NCBI GenBank assembly: GCA_023662905.1
Contig: JAMPIJ010000002.1
Span: 59,004 to 123,003 of the forward strand
Reading direction: 5' to 3'
Source of the DNA: Fusobacterium sp.
Lineage (GTDB): Bacteria; Cyanobacteriota; Vampirovibrionia; Gastranaerophilales; Gastranaerophilaceae
DNA: 64,000 nt
A program made the translations under genes and the position numbers. Position 1 is the stretch's first letter. The number at the start of each line of letters is the position of its first letter. The notes under the pieces are model-generated. The model did no database searches, was not told the DNA's origin, and saw nothing but the letters and a program-made list of their open reading frames with translations. Shown in pieces: positions 17,491 to 25,843 of the stretch.

Positions 17491-19143
17491 TTAAGAAAGA
17501 GTTTCTTTTTCCAGTAAGAAATTGTTTACGTTCTCAATTCCGTACTGTTCCAGTGCGAACTTGAAGCATTCAATCCAATTGATATTCTGCGCAACTACAT
17601 CCACCTGCGCAAACGATTGAACAACTTCAAACAGTTCTTTAAACCTGTTTTTACGTTCAAAAATCGCTTTTCTATCCCCGTAGCGATAAATATAATTAGC
17701 GTTGCGGATTTCATCATCAATCTCAAGAAAAGCCGTTCTACCGTGTTCGTTCACAGCAATCGTTTCGGTTCCGAGTTTGAAGTTCGCGATAATATCAGCC
17801 GTCTTTTCAACAACAGGAATAATAACTTTTCTGTTAATCGCTTCCAGAATCATATTCAAACGCGATTCCTGACCGCTCGCTGAATAATTTAGTTCTGTTG
17901 CAGTTCTAGCCTGCGCCTGTAAGTTTCCGGACATATTTTTGAACACGCCTGTCGCGCTTTCGATTGTCGTCTTAAAGTAGTTCAAGAAATCCCAGCCTAC
18001 CATAGCTTTATCAAAATTCAGCGGAGTAGGTGTCGTCGGCATAAGCGCAGCATCGTATTCAATGATTTTACCAGGGCTAATATTTTGCTGGCCTCGGAAA
18101 CAACCTTTTGGCGCCAAATACGGCGGGTTCATCGTCAACGCCAGTGCGTCAAGCTGTTTGTTTAAAATTTCGGATGAAATTTCGTTCAAGACAAGCGCTA
18201 CCCTAATCGGCGAAATTCCGCGGCCTGTCGCAGGATTTTCGATAATATTTGCATGAATAAACGGGTTAATCACAAACGGATTACTCTCAAAACGAATAAT
18301 ATGTTTTCTGCCCGCAACCGTTATAAACCAGTTTTTTAACGTCTTTCCGTCAGGAAGTTCAATGTCACCAAGGAACTCAAATACTTCCAGTTTATTATTA
18401 TCAAACGATGTCGGACGTTTGCTATTCTTTGCCACCACTCCTTTCAAATCTTCCAGTTTCATATCGTTTAAGTAGTTATTCGATTTATCAGAACGGATTT
18501 CATCAAGCGTTTTGAATGTTCGATAAATCTTTGAACAACTATCCCAGTTATCCGCGTCGTATTTGTCAAACACAAAATCCTCGGGGCAGATAAACTTAAT
18601 TTTTGCATTGTCGTAAACAACTTTTTCCTCAATCACAAAACCTTTATTATTGAAATCAAGGAGTTTTTCCTCAAAGGTTTGCGCTCTGCGGGTTCGTTTC
18701 AGTTTTGTTTCCCATCCAACAAAAAGCGTTGCCTCGCCGGCTTCGACGATACCATCAACGATTTTTTCAAGTTCACCCTCAAAGTCCATCTCCTCAAAAG
18801 TCTTAACAAGCATGGCTTTCTGTTTGTTCGCGAACTCTTGAGATTGCTCGTTTGTTCCCGAAACATCAAACATTGTTTCAGGGTGTGAATAAACATTCTG
18901 TGTGATATGCGCTTTTAAAGTTTGCGCGAGTTCATACATATTCGGCAGTTCAACCTTGGAATCCCACGCCCCGTGTAGCGGCGTTTTTACTTCATAAATA
19001 GCGTTTCTCACAGCCGCTAAGTCCGCCAACTGTGAACTTCTGCCGTTTTCGTAATTATCAAACTTTCTGGTAATCCTATCCACAAGATAGTTTTCCTCAA
19101 GTTCGTTAATTTTTATCGTCAAATCTTCCATTTCTAATTGCAT
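17491..19143 (-). CDS. Phage portal protein
   Basis: A 550-residue protein with the features of portals of short-tailed phages. A charged N-terminus is followed by LHGAWDSKVELPNMY, then a long helical core (PATGRGISPIRVALVLNEI near residues 298-316), and AQARTATELNYSASGQESRLNM in the region expected for the channel helix and wing. It would form the dodecameric DNA entry ring. An alternative start at the fifth codon is possible. It overlaps the GNAT-like gene by 10 bp. Confidence 0.8.
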   Translation of the reverse strand: MQLEMEDLTIKINELEENYLVDRITRKFDNYENGRSSQLADLAAVRNAIYEVKTPLHGAWDSKVELPNMYELAQTLKAHITQNVYSHPETMFDVSGTNEQSQEFANKQKAMLVKTFEEMDFEGELEKIVDGIVEAGEATLFVGWETKLKRTRRAQTFEEKLLDFNNKGFVIEEKVVYDNAKIKFICPEDFVFDKYDADNWDSCSKIYRTFKTLDEIRSDKSNNYLNDMKLEDLKGVVAKNSKRPTSFDNNKLEVFEFLGDIELPDGKTLKNWFITVAGRKHIIRFESNPFVINPFIHANIIENPATGRGISPIRVALVLNEISSEILNKQLDALALTMNPPYLAPKGCFRGQQNISPGKIIEYDAALMPTTPTPLNFDKAMVGWDFLNYFKTTIESATGVFKNMSGNLQAQARTATELNYSASGQESRLNMILEAINRKVIIPVVEKTADIIANFKLGTETIAVNEHGRTAFLEIDDEIRNANYIYRYGDRKAIFERKNRFKELFEVVQSFAQVDVVAQNINWIECFKFALEQYGIENVNNFLLEKETLS

Positions 19144-19682
19144 AACTTCTCCTTATTATTTAGAACCGAATAAACCTCAATATCCTGTAAGCGGCCGTCT
19201 TTTCGGGTTTCGGCTTTCAACCCGGCTTCTTTTTTGAATCCGCAGGCTCGTAAAATCCCTTTAACACGTGAATTATTCGTATAAACCAGCGCTTTTAGCT
19301 TGTAAATTTCGAGGACATTGAAACAAAAATTCTCAAAAATCCGCCCTGCACACTTTGTAAAAGTTCCCCAATATTTTCTGTCGAAACAAGTTACAACTTC
19401 TGCCGAATGGATTTTTTTACCGTTCCCGATTAAATGTTCTAAACAAAAGAACCCGCAAACCTCTTCGCCTGAAAGCACCAGATAAAAATGCGGCGAGGTT
19501 CTTTCTATGAACTCAACCATTCCCTCTAGCGCGCGTTCCCGAAGCGGCGAAAAATCATCCTCAAGATGACGCAAGTATTTTATGTAGAGCCTCATAACCT
19601 GCGGAAAATATTTGATATTGTCAAAAATTCCACGCTGCCGGCTTATAACAAGTCTTTCAAATCTAAACAACTGTTCTTGCAT
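19134..19682 (-). CDS. GNAT-like acetyltransferase in the phage module
   Basis: A 182-residue protein counted from the ATG at 19680-19682. The central and C-terminal parts look like a GNAT fold: FYLVLSGEEVCGFFCLEH, then KALVYTNNSRVKGILRACGFKKE, the usual strand-helix pair near the acetyl-CoA site. Internal virion-associated GNAT-like proteins occur in some podophage-type modules between terminase and portal genes. It may be structural rather than enzymatic. A longer frame starts at 19715. Confidence 0.6.
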   Translation of the reverse strand: MQEQLFRFERLVISRQRGIFDNIKYFPQVMRLYIKYLRHLEDDFSPLRERALEGMVEFIERTSPHFYLVLSGEEVCGFFCLEHLIGNGKKIHSAEVVTCFDRKYWGTFTKCAGRIFENFCFNVLEIYKLKALVYTNNSRVKGILRACGFKKEAGLKAETRKDGRLQDIEVYSVLNNKEKLCN

Positions 19683-20028
19683 ACATAAATTCCACGTAAA
19701 CATCGCTGGCAACAAAGGCTTTTATTTTTCCATTAAGAAGCGCCTGCCTTACTGTTTCCTGAAGCCCTAACATCGCTTCTGCCTGAACACCGTTGATTAA
19801 ACTTTCTACACGCGTGTTTTTGTTAAACACCTTATAAATACTCGCTTTTGAGAAAATCAAAGCAGGTGGAACCTTAGAGATATCCTGAATCTTTACGATT
19901 TTCGGCGCCTTTTTCGCTTCCTCTTGAATTGACTTATAATCCTCTTGAATTTTCATCTGAATCAATTCATCAATAGATTTTCCGGTAAGCAGCATTTTTT
20001 CCATATCGGAATTATTTATATCTTTCAT
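19663..20028 (-). CDS. Phage-module protein of unknown function
   Basis: A 121-residue soluble protein rich in Lys and Gln with predicted helices. No family recognised. The segment IFSKASIYKVFNKNTRVESLINGVQAE looks like a short winged-helix or DNA-binding module, but this is weak. It lies between the terminase small subunit and the GNAT-like gene. Confidence 0.6.
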   Translation of the reverse strand: MKDINNSDMEKMLLTGKSIDELIQMKIQEDYKSIQEEAKKAPKIVKIQDISKVPPALIFSKASIYKVFNKNTRVESLINGVQAEAMLGLQETVRQALLNGKIKAFVASDVYVEFMYARTVV

Positions 20029-20040
20029 TTTTGACCTTTC

Positions 20041-20472
20041 TTATAGTTTGTTTTCATCAAGATTGGAGATTGTAATAATTTTGGCCTCTTTGTGTGCATC
20101 GTCCTGCGAGTTACCAAACCCCAGATGTTTACAGAGGTTTTCAAGTGCCTTAAGCCCTGTGGACGTATCCCGCAGTTTGCGTTTACCGGTGAAAGAGCCT
20201 TCTTTGTCCAAAATATCCTCTTCCTCTAATGAAAACTCGATAATTTGCAAAAGTTTTTGAACAATATACCCTTTTTCAACCCTTAGCGACGGAATACGCG
20301 AAATAAGTTCTTTTTTAATCGCGTTGATGATTTTCTTATCTGCAAGCATCTTATTTGACAATTCTTTAAGATTTGGATTTTTATACCCTGCATACCTGCA
20401 AGAAGCTTCTCCATCAAGGGTTTTGATATATTCTTCAATAAACTTTTTCTGTTGAATTGTAACGTTTTTCAT
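20041..20472 (-). CDS. terS: Phage terminase small subunit
   Basis: A 143-residue protein resembling Terminase_2 small subunits. It starts TIQQKKFIEEYIKTLDGEASCRYAGYKNPN, the usual N-terminal helix-turn-helix for packaging-site recognition, followed by a helical oligomerisation region (MLADKKIINAIKKEL). It heads the packaging group terS-unknown-GNAT-portal-terL. Confidence 0.8.
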   Translation of the reverse strand: MKNVTIQQKKFIEEYIKTLDGEASCRYAGYKNPNLKELSNKMLADKKIINAIKKELISRIPSLRVEKGYIVQKLLQIIEFSLEEEDILDKEGSFTGKRKLRDTSTGLKALENLCKHLGFGNSQDDAHKEAKIITISNLDENKL

Positions 20473-20727
20473 CTTTTTTATTTCAATTTCTTTACATAAT
20501 TTGATATTTTTCTATATAAGTAGTATAATAAGCATGCTATTTATATTTCGGCTAGTGTAAATCTTAACAGGGGGAATACAAACTTCCTGTTTTTTTTATG
20601 CGTGAGCCGGTGCTTGCGGTGTTGGCTTGCGTGAGCAAGACAAGCAGGCAAGCATTATATCAGCGACGTTTCAAATTTGGCAACGGTAAAGCCGTTGTAC
20701 CAAATTTGTCAGGAGCATACGCCGAGC
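20473..20727. other. Non-coding gap inside the phage module with two hairpins
   Basis: No gene is seen on either strand. Near 20624-20655 is a CTTGC-GTGA-GCAAG hairpin like the element at 9918-9950, within outer arms TGCTTGC and GCAAGCA. Near 20672-20708 a second hairpin pairs CAAATTTGG with CCAAATTTG and CAACGG with CCGTTG. On the minus strand these follow the connector gene, so they may end its transcript or mark a packaging site. Confidence 0.5.
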
Positions 20728-21372
20728 CTATCTTCTATTTAACCTTACACTTGGCCCGAACCCCGCATCAATCGAACAGCGCGAAACCATATTCGCTAAC
20801 GCATCTCTGTACATACTTACCCAATAATTAAACCTGATGTGCTGTGGGTTGCCTTTTAACCTCATACAGGTGCCGTATACAAGGATCGGTTCTGCAAACG
20901 GCATTGGTACCAAAGTTTCGTCATCTTCGAGTTCAAAACATTCTTTTTCCATGCCTGTAGAATCAATCGCAGTATTTTGAGTGTAGTAAATAACCTCAAT
21001 ATTTTTCGGCTCATCGAACGTTTTTGATAAGATAATTTTGTCCGCATAGCAGGAATAAAAGTTTTTGCCCTTGTGACGTCCGTTAAGGATTTCGCCTGAG
21101 TTGTCACAGTAGTCAAAATTAACTGAATCAACAAGCAGTTGAGAAATACGACCGTTAATTTTATTATCAACTTCCGCGCAGCCCGCCGGAAGCGGAATAA
21201 TAGCCTTACGGATTAAAAAATTCCATCTTGCATACTGGCAGACTTCGGAATTAAGCACATTCAGAATGTTCATAATCTTTTTATGTTCATTTTTAGTCAA
21301 TTCCGCAAAAGCGTTGACAGGCTTGTAGTTCAGTTCAACCAGACATTTGTTTATAATTTCTAAAAATTTCAT
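20728..21372 (-). CDS. Probable phage head-tail connector or tail-tube protein
   Basis: A 214-residue protein from the ATG with the AAAGGAGTATTT ribosome site (21370-21372). The start (FLEIINKCLVELNYKPV) and the mid-protein pattern of strands followed by LVYGTCMRLKGNPQHIRFNYWVSMYRDAL resemble gp11-like tail tubular/adaptor proteins of short-tailed phages. Assignment rests on pattern and position, not on a diagnostic motif. Confidence 0.5.
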   Translation of the reverse strand: MKFLEIINKCLVELNYKPVNAFAELTKNEHKKIMNILNVLNSEVCQYARWNFLIRKAIIPLPAGCAEVDNKINGRISQLLVDSVNFDYCDNSGEILNGRHKGKNFYSCYADKIILSKTFDEPKNIEVIYYTQNTAIDSTGMEKECFELEDDETLVPMPFAEPILVYGTCMRLKGNPQHIRFNYWVSMYRDALANMVSRCSIDAGFGPSVRLNRR

Positions 21373-21436
21373 AAATACTCCTTTTTTATGAAGCCCGAGG
21401 GGAAAAATTCCCCTCACGACTTCAACGATGAATTTA

Positions 21437-22102
21437 CTATTTAATCAGCCCTTTTCTTAGCTGGTCCATAATAGCGGACTCATATCTTGTAAATTCATCA
21501 CCACTCATTTTGCCGATTTGAGCGCGGGTAAAAACCATGTTGTTATCAGCCGCATTGGAATTCTGGGCGTTAGCCGTCAACCTTTGCTTAGCGATTGCGT
21601 TTTCGTCATTTAATGTTTTTCCGTACTCAACTTTTTTCAAATATCTGTCAACAGCGTTATTCTCTAAAGACTCAACGAGTTTAGATATTTGCAAGAGTTC
21701 ATCTTTGTCAAATTTGGCATTAGAGTTTTTCAGGTAAGCGAGAACATCTTCTCTTCCGGCTCTCTTGAAGAAATCCGGATTTGAAAGATTAAATTCAGCA
21801 AACGCATCAGGCGCAGGAACGCTTTGAGCGACAGGGGCAGGCTGTTGGACTTCATGTTGTTGTGTAATACTATTGTACGCATTTTGTATAACTTGTTTCA
21901 TTAAATTTTGTCCTTGTTCACGAGTTACAACGCCCATACCCATAAGGCTTCTGATGACTTTGAGGTCATTTTCGGCCAACTGTTCGACTCTTGCGGAATC
22001 CTGCATTTCTGTCGCATTACCTGCTGGTAATCCAACGCCGTTTTGAGTCACGGCAGTGGATGAATCCCTTGTTAAATAGTCATTTATATTTTGTTCATTC
22101 AT
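21437..22102 (-). CDS. Probable capsid scaffolding protein
   Basis: A 221-residue hydrophilic protein, largely helical, rich in Gln, Asn and Ala. A Pro/Ala linker near residue 90 and a basic, helical C-terminus (SGDEFTRYESAIMDQLRKGL) fit scaffolding proteins, which are helical and end in a coat-binding helix. It lies two genes from the major capsid gene. The ATG at 22100-22102 has a GAGGG ribosome site; a five-codon longer form overlaps the upstream gene. Confidence 0.6.
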   Translation of the reverse strand: MNEQNINDYLTRDSSTAVTQNGVGLPAGNATEMQDSARVEQLAENDLKVIRSLMGMGVVTREQGQNLMKQVIQNAYNSITQQHEVQQPAPVAQSVPAPDAFAEFNLSNPDFFKRAGREDVLAYLKNSNAKFDKDELLQISKLVESLENNAVDRYLKKVEYGKTLNDENAIAKQRLTANAQNSNAADNNMVFTRAQIGKMSGDEFTRYESAIMDQLRKGLIK

Positions 22103-22106
22103 TTTG

Positions 22107-22346
22107 TTATCCCTCAACTTCTTTGTTCATATACGCAACTGCGATTTCTACAGCGCTATCGATAAATACTGATAGAACAACGCCCAGTATGTATCGGATT
22201 GGATTTGGTACCGGCAGGTGAGTTACAACGTATTTTACAGCGGCAATTTTCTTTTGTTTTCCGGTTTCGCCAGCCAAAGTTTCCTCGGCAACTGTAACAG
22301 CCTGTTTCGCTAGTTCCAAAACCTTGTTTTTAAAACTTTCAAGCAT
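22107..22346 (-). CDS. Small membrane protein, possible holin
   Basis: A 79-residue protein with an amphipathic, charged N-terminus and one clear hydrophobic helix (ILGVVLSVFIDSAVEIAVAYM). The segment KKIAAVKYVVTHLP is reminiscent of LLH-type holins. It is placed between the scaffold-like and capsid genes, which is unusual for a holin, so the call is tentative. Confidence 0.5.
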   Translation of the reverse strand: MLESFKNKVLELAKQAVTVAEETLAGETGKQKKIAAVKYVVTHLPVPNPIRYILGVVLSVFIDSAVEIAVAYMNKEVEG

Positions 22347-22360
22347 ATTGCTCTCCTTTT

Positions 22361-23215
22361 TTATGCTGTAACAACCATTTTAGCTAATGCTGCCGGCTGA
22401 ACTGTTTTGGCACCGTATAAGTATAAGCCTCTTACTAAATCAGAGAATGAATCTTTATCGCGTAAAGTTTCGATTTTAGAAAGTTGAGAAGCGAATGTAA
22501 TAGCTTCATTTGTTCCTGCAAGAACGTAAATTTTGCCGTCAGTATCTGTTAGGTTTGTTGTGACTAAAACGTCCATGCCAGCGATTCTGCCGATTGCGCC
22601 ATCTCTGAGAGTTTGATCGGCAACGTTATGAGCGCCGATAAACTCAGAACTTTGCAACAGGTAAGATTCAACAAGCGGGTTAATAACAACCCAAGGACGT
22701 TGACCGTTACCTACAGCGTCAGAATTTTTCAATTTCATCGCAAGGTCAACAAAGTATTTGTAAATAGTTGTTTTATCAAGCGAAACCGGAGAATCATCAG
22801 AACCAACGGTGTTGTCAGCGGTTACGTTTACGTGTTGAGAAAGCAAGTATGCGTCTTGAACCTGTTCAATCGCTCTTCTTGCGTTTTCAAGATGGGCCTC
22901 CATAATGCTAGTATTCGCCTGAACCTGTGCGATATCGTTAATCTTGAACGCAAAGAATTTTTTCTGGTCGATAACAAGTTCCTGAGAAGTTGGTTCAAGT
23001 TCGCTGTATGTAATTGCAGATGTTCCAAGCGTTGAGATAGCGACTTCAGCAGGAGTAATAATTTTAACTTTATCGCCCTGTTGAGAGATTTCGCCCTCAT
23101 AGTTTTTGTTGACGCATTGCATCATAACGCATTTTTTCTCTAACATTGTTGATAATTTTTTACTCCAAATTTCAGGAATAAAAGCAGCATAAGAGTTTGT
23201 TGTGTTTTCTGACAT
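22361..23215 (-). CDS. Phage major capsid protein
   Basis: A 284-residue protein resembling P22/HK97-fold coat proteins of the type with an N-terminal YAAFIPEIWSKKLSTMLEKKC. QGDKVKIITP near residues 46-55 and GRIAGMDVLVTTNL near 210-223 are typical of this group. It ends in a hydrophobic VQPAALAKMVV. It would form the icosahedral shell. Confidence 0.82.
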   Translation of the reverse strand: MSENTTNSYAAFIPEIWSKKLSTMLEKKCVMMQCVNKNYEGEISQQGDKVKIITPAEVAISTLGTSAITYSELEPTSQELVIDQKKFFAFKINDIAQVQANTSIMEAHLENARRAIEQVQDAYLLSQHVNVTADNTVGSDDSPVSLDKTTIYKYFVDLAMKLKNSDAVGNGQRPWVVINPLVESYLLQSSEFIGAHNVADQTLRDGAIGRIAGMDVLVTTNLTDTDGKIYVLAGTNEAITFASQLSKIETLRDKDSFSDLVRGLYLYGAKTVQPAALAKMVVTA

Positions 23216-23271
23216 TTCACATTTCCTTTCGTTTTAGCTAGTGTAATATTTATTAAATAAAATGAGTGGTT

Positions 23272-24795
23272 TTAGTCGTCATCAAAGATTTCGCGGAATT
23301 GCAGACCGATTATGCCGCAGTTGTGAACTGCCTCGTCGCCCTCAATGCAAATTTGAACAGCGTAGTTGCTCTCAGAAATCTCGACTTTTTCAAGCGTTTC
23401 GGAATTTATTGACCATATAGGCACTCTAGCGCTCTCTTTCGCCCATTTGCACGGAAGATAATCAGCCGTTTCCTCATCCGCCCATAAAAGATGTTCATAG
23501 TTTATATTGTGTACAATTTCCTTATCATCAGGGAACCCATCGTCAAAGTTTTTGTACACGCAAAAATTAAAATTATTGTCGTATTCGCAGTCAAGAACGA
23601 AATAAAATTCGTCGATAAGTTTTCTGTGATGTGCGTCTTTCAGCGCTAAAAACGGAGATTTCCACATAAAATCTATAGGTTTTCCGCAAAAATCATGCCC
23701 GAAATCCTCGATATAGATTTTACCCTCATCATCGTATGTAAGAATATTATTCTTGAAAACACACGCGCCCAGAACATTTTGCGGAACAACGCGCTTATAC
23801 CACAATTTCAAAACGTAATCGTTAATCCAGATTGTTTTGAAATAAGGTTCGTCGGTATAAGGGAAGAAATACCACATCTGACCGCGTTTTTCATAGTGAA
23901 GACAAACACTTTCGGCAAACCTGCTTTCATCAAAGAGGTCAAATTCCGGCCTTATTTTTAGCGAAATTTCCGAGCCGACATGGATTTGTAACAAAACTCC
24001 GGCTTCTTCAAGCGAAAACACACCGCTTTGAGAGAGGAAAAACTGTCTGTTGTCGACATTCACGAGTGAACGCTGAGCCTTTGTGCCTTTGTCCGCAAAA
24101 AGCTGTATTGCAAAATCATCCGGAGAACTTCCGCTCAAAAGATAAACCTGATTTTTCTTGTAGATTGCCAGATAATCCTTGTACTCGGCGATTCCGGTTA
24201 TAACGTCCGTGTTGGTGTGGAAATCGTTGATATAACCTGCATCGTTTTCCTCCGTGAAATTATCATAAGTTCCGAGCGCCGAATAATAAATCGTAGAGCC
24301 TTTCGCGACCCAAACTCGCCCCCTGTAAGTCGTGATAATCCCGCCTGTCAAATCAGAACCCGATGTCGTTTTTAACTTACAATCAACGACAGTATAATTC
24401 CCATCGTTTTTGATATAACGCATTTTATCGCTTTCAGTCATAACCAAAAAACCGTTAAGAAAATTCTTAAAAACGGATTTAACTCCAGTTAAAACAAGGT
24501 TTACAGTTATAAAACTCTTATTCTTTTCATCGTACACATAAACCTTGCCGCTGACAGTTGTCACGATAAGCTTATATTCATCCTGATGCGTGAACTGGTG
24601 AAGCCCTGTTATCTCTTCTTTTTCAGGAAGTTCACAATAAACGGCGTTACCGTTTTGTTTTTTCAAACCGTTATTGCGTAAAAGTTCAATATTTTTCGAA
24701 TCAGTCCAGTACATTCTTTTTGTATCAAGGCCTAATTCTGTTTTTGTCAAACTCTGGTTTATTCCGCCTGACAAATTGTAAAATGCTAATTCCAT
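23272..24795 (-). CDS. Phage tail/stabilisation protein, beta-propeller-like
   Basis: A 507-residue beta-rich protein. The start (FYNLSGGINQSLTKTELG) and the repeated strand pattern (LIVTTVSGKVYVYDE, YRGRVWVAKGSTIYYSALG, LAIYKKNQVYLLSGSSPDDF) are those of tail-hub proteins of short-tailed phages, such as P22 gp10-like stabilisation proteins. It likely closes the portal or forms the tail. Exact role is inferred. Confidence 0.6.
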   Translation of the reverse strand: MELAFYNLSGGINQSLTKTELGLDTKRMYWTDSKNIELLRNNGLKKQNGNAVYCELPEKEEITGLHQFTHQDEYKLIVTTVSGKVYVYDEKNKSFITVNLVLTGVKSVFKNFLNGFLVMTESDKMRYIKNDGNYTVVDCKLKTTSGSDLTGGIITTYRGRVWVAKGSTIYYSALGTYDNFTEENDAGYINDFHTNTDVITGIAEYKDYLAIYKKNQVYLLSGSSPDDFAIQLFADKGTKAQRSLVNVDNRQFFLSQSGVFSLEEAGVLLQIHVGSEISLKIRPEFDLFDESRFAESVCLHYEKRGQMWYFFPYTDEPYFKTIWINDYVLKLWYKRVVPQNVLGACVFKNNILTYDDEGKIYIEDFGHDFCGKPIDFMWKSPFLALKDAHHRKLIDEFYFVLDCEYDNNFNFCVYKNFDDGFPDDKEIVHNINYEHLLWADEETADYLPCKWAKESARVPIWSINSETLEKVEISESNYAVQICIEGDEAVHNCGIIGLQFREIFDDD

Positions 24796-24813
24796 TTTCC
24801 TCCCCCCAAAATT

Positions 24814-25302
24814 TTAAATATGTTTCATGTACCAGCGAACTTTCGACCTGATGAAACTTCCGACCTCCTCACGCTTAACCCACGGATAAGGCGGAATATA
24901 AATGATATCAATCTTGCCGGAACTCGTTGTATTTTTATGCACTTGTCCAAATTCATAATGAGTCATCACAGTGTCTGGCGAAAGTTCAAGATTATATTTT
25001 TTTAAAAGTTCGGCGCACAACTTCATTCCCCGCTCAAACTGAACCGGTGTAATCGGATAATCGCCGACATTTCGTTCATCCCTAAACCCGAACATTGAAC
25101 AGAAAGCCACCCCGATTGAACCAGTATTTCCGCCGCCGGTGTGCATTGCATAAGCGCCCCCTTTGCAAACTTCGTTCGCTTCAACATCAAATTTTCCTTT
25201 TACAACATTGCCCTCACCATCAATCAAAAAATGATAGTGTTCAATATCAGTTTGATTAGGCTTATATTTTCCGGCTGTCCAGTGTAAAATAATTCTTTTC
25301 AT
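24814..25302 (-). CDS. N-acetylmuramoyl-L-alanine amidase (endolysin)
   Basis: A 162-residue single-domain Amidase_2 enzyme cleaving the peptide from the glycan of peptidoglycan. Likely zinc ligands are His7 in ILHWTAG and the histidine in VMTHYEFGQ near residue 121; AMHTGGGNTGSIGVAF is the family core. There is no signal peptide, so it would need a holin to reach the wall. It overlaps the HTH gene by 4 bp. Confidence 0.88.
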   Translation of the reverse strand: MKRIILHWTAGKYKPNQTDIEHYHFLIDGEGNVVKGKFDVEANEVCKGGAYAMHTGGGNTGSIGVAFCSMFGFRDERNVGDYPITPVQFERGMKLCAELLKKYNLELSPDTVMTHYEFGQVHKNTTSSGKIDIIYIPPYPWVKREEVGSFIRSKVRWYMKHI

Positions 25303-25532
25303 AAAACCTCTTTAAGTTTTTCTATCGTTTGCAAATAAACTTCAGGAGATAACATTACCAAATATTTAAACCCTGCGTGGGTTCTATTTCTGGCACCTAA
25401 TTTCAAAATTCCCCTATCAACATACGTTCTTACCGTTGAATATCTAATCTTCATTTTTTGACCTATTTCTTTGTCTGAGAATCCCAAAACTACGTACAAC
25501 ATAACAATCCGTTCTTGCGGTGTTAATTTCAT
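25299..25532 (-). CDS. LuxR-type helix-turn-helix regulator
   Basis: A 77-residue stand-alone GerE/LuxR DNA-binding domain. LTPQERIVMLYVVLGFSDKE then IRYSTVRTYVDRGILKLGA form the helix-turn-helix. There is no receiver or ligand-binding domain. It is the first gene of the phage module and may control it. Confidence 0.8.
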   Translation of the reverse strand: MKLTPQERIVMLYVVLGFSDKEIGQKMKIRYSTVRTYVDRGILKLGARNRTHAGFKYLVMLSPEVYLQTIEKLKEVL

Positions 25533-25843
25533 CTTTTACCTCTTTTTCATACTACTACCAGATTAACAGAAAATATTATAAAAACATTAATAATACTTCC
25601 TGTTTTAAAAGAAGTGAGGATTTCAACGAAATCCTCATTGTAAGATAATCGGATTTTATATGAAAAATTTTTCTCCTGTGTTACTGTCAATTTGCATTTG
25701 ATACTTGTAGTATATAGGATTTAAAAATTTTGAAAAGCCGGCAAAAAAATCTCCATGACTTCGCGTCAACAGGGTTGTGCAGGCAAAATCATGTAGGCAA
25801 AAAAGAGGACATAAGTCCTCTTTCGTCAATTATAGTAAGGAGT
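25533..25843. other. AT-rich gap between phage module and TPR gene
   Basis: No gene is seen. It probably holds the phage-module promoter on the minus strand. A perfect hairpin (TGAGGATTTC, loop AAC, GAAATCCTCA) lies at 25615-25637, possibly an operator for the HTH regulator or a module boundary. No obvious attachment-site direct repeat was found. Confidence 0.5.
25802..25823 (-). terminator. Rho-independent terminator of the TPR gene
   Basis: AAAGAGGAC/GTCCTCTTT stem with loop ATAA; the minus-strand copy is followed by a T run. Confidence 0.85.

Noticed and set aside
20598..20831. Plus-strand frame of 77 codons in the phage-module gap
   Set aside because: It runs through two hairpins and the end of the connector gene on the other strand.
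15851..25532. A complete inducible prophage
   Set aside because: No integrase, replication genes, typical repressor or attachment repeats were found.
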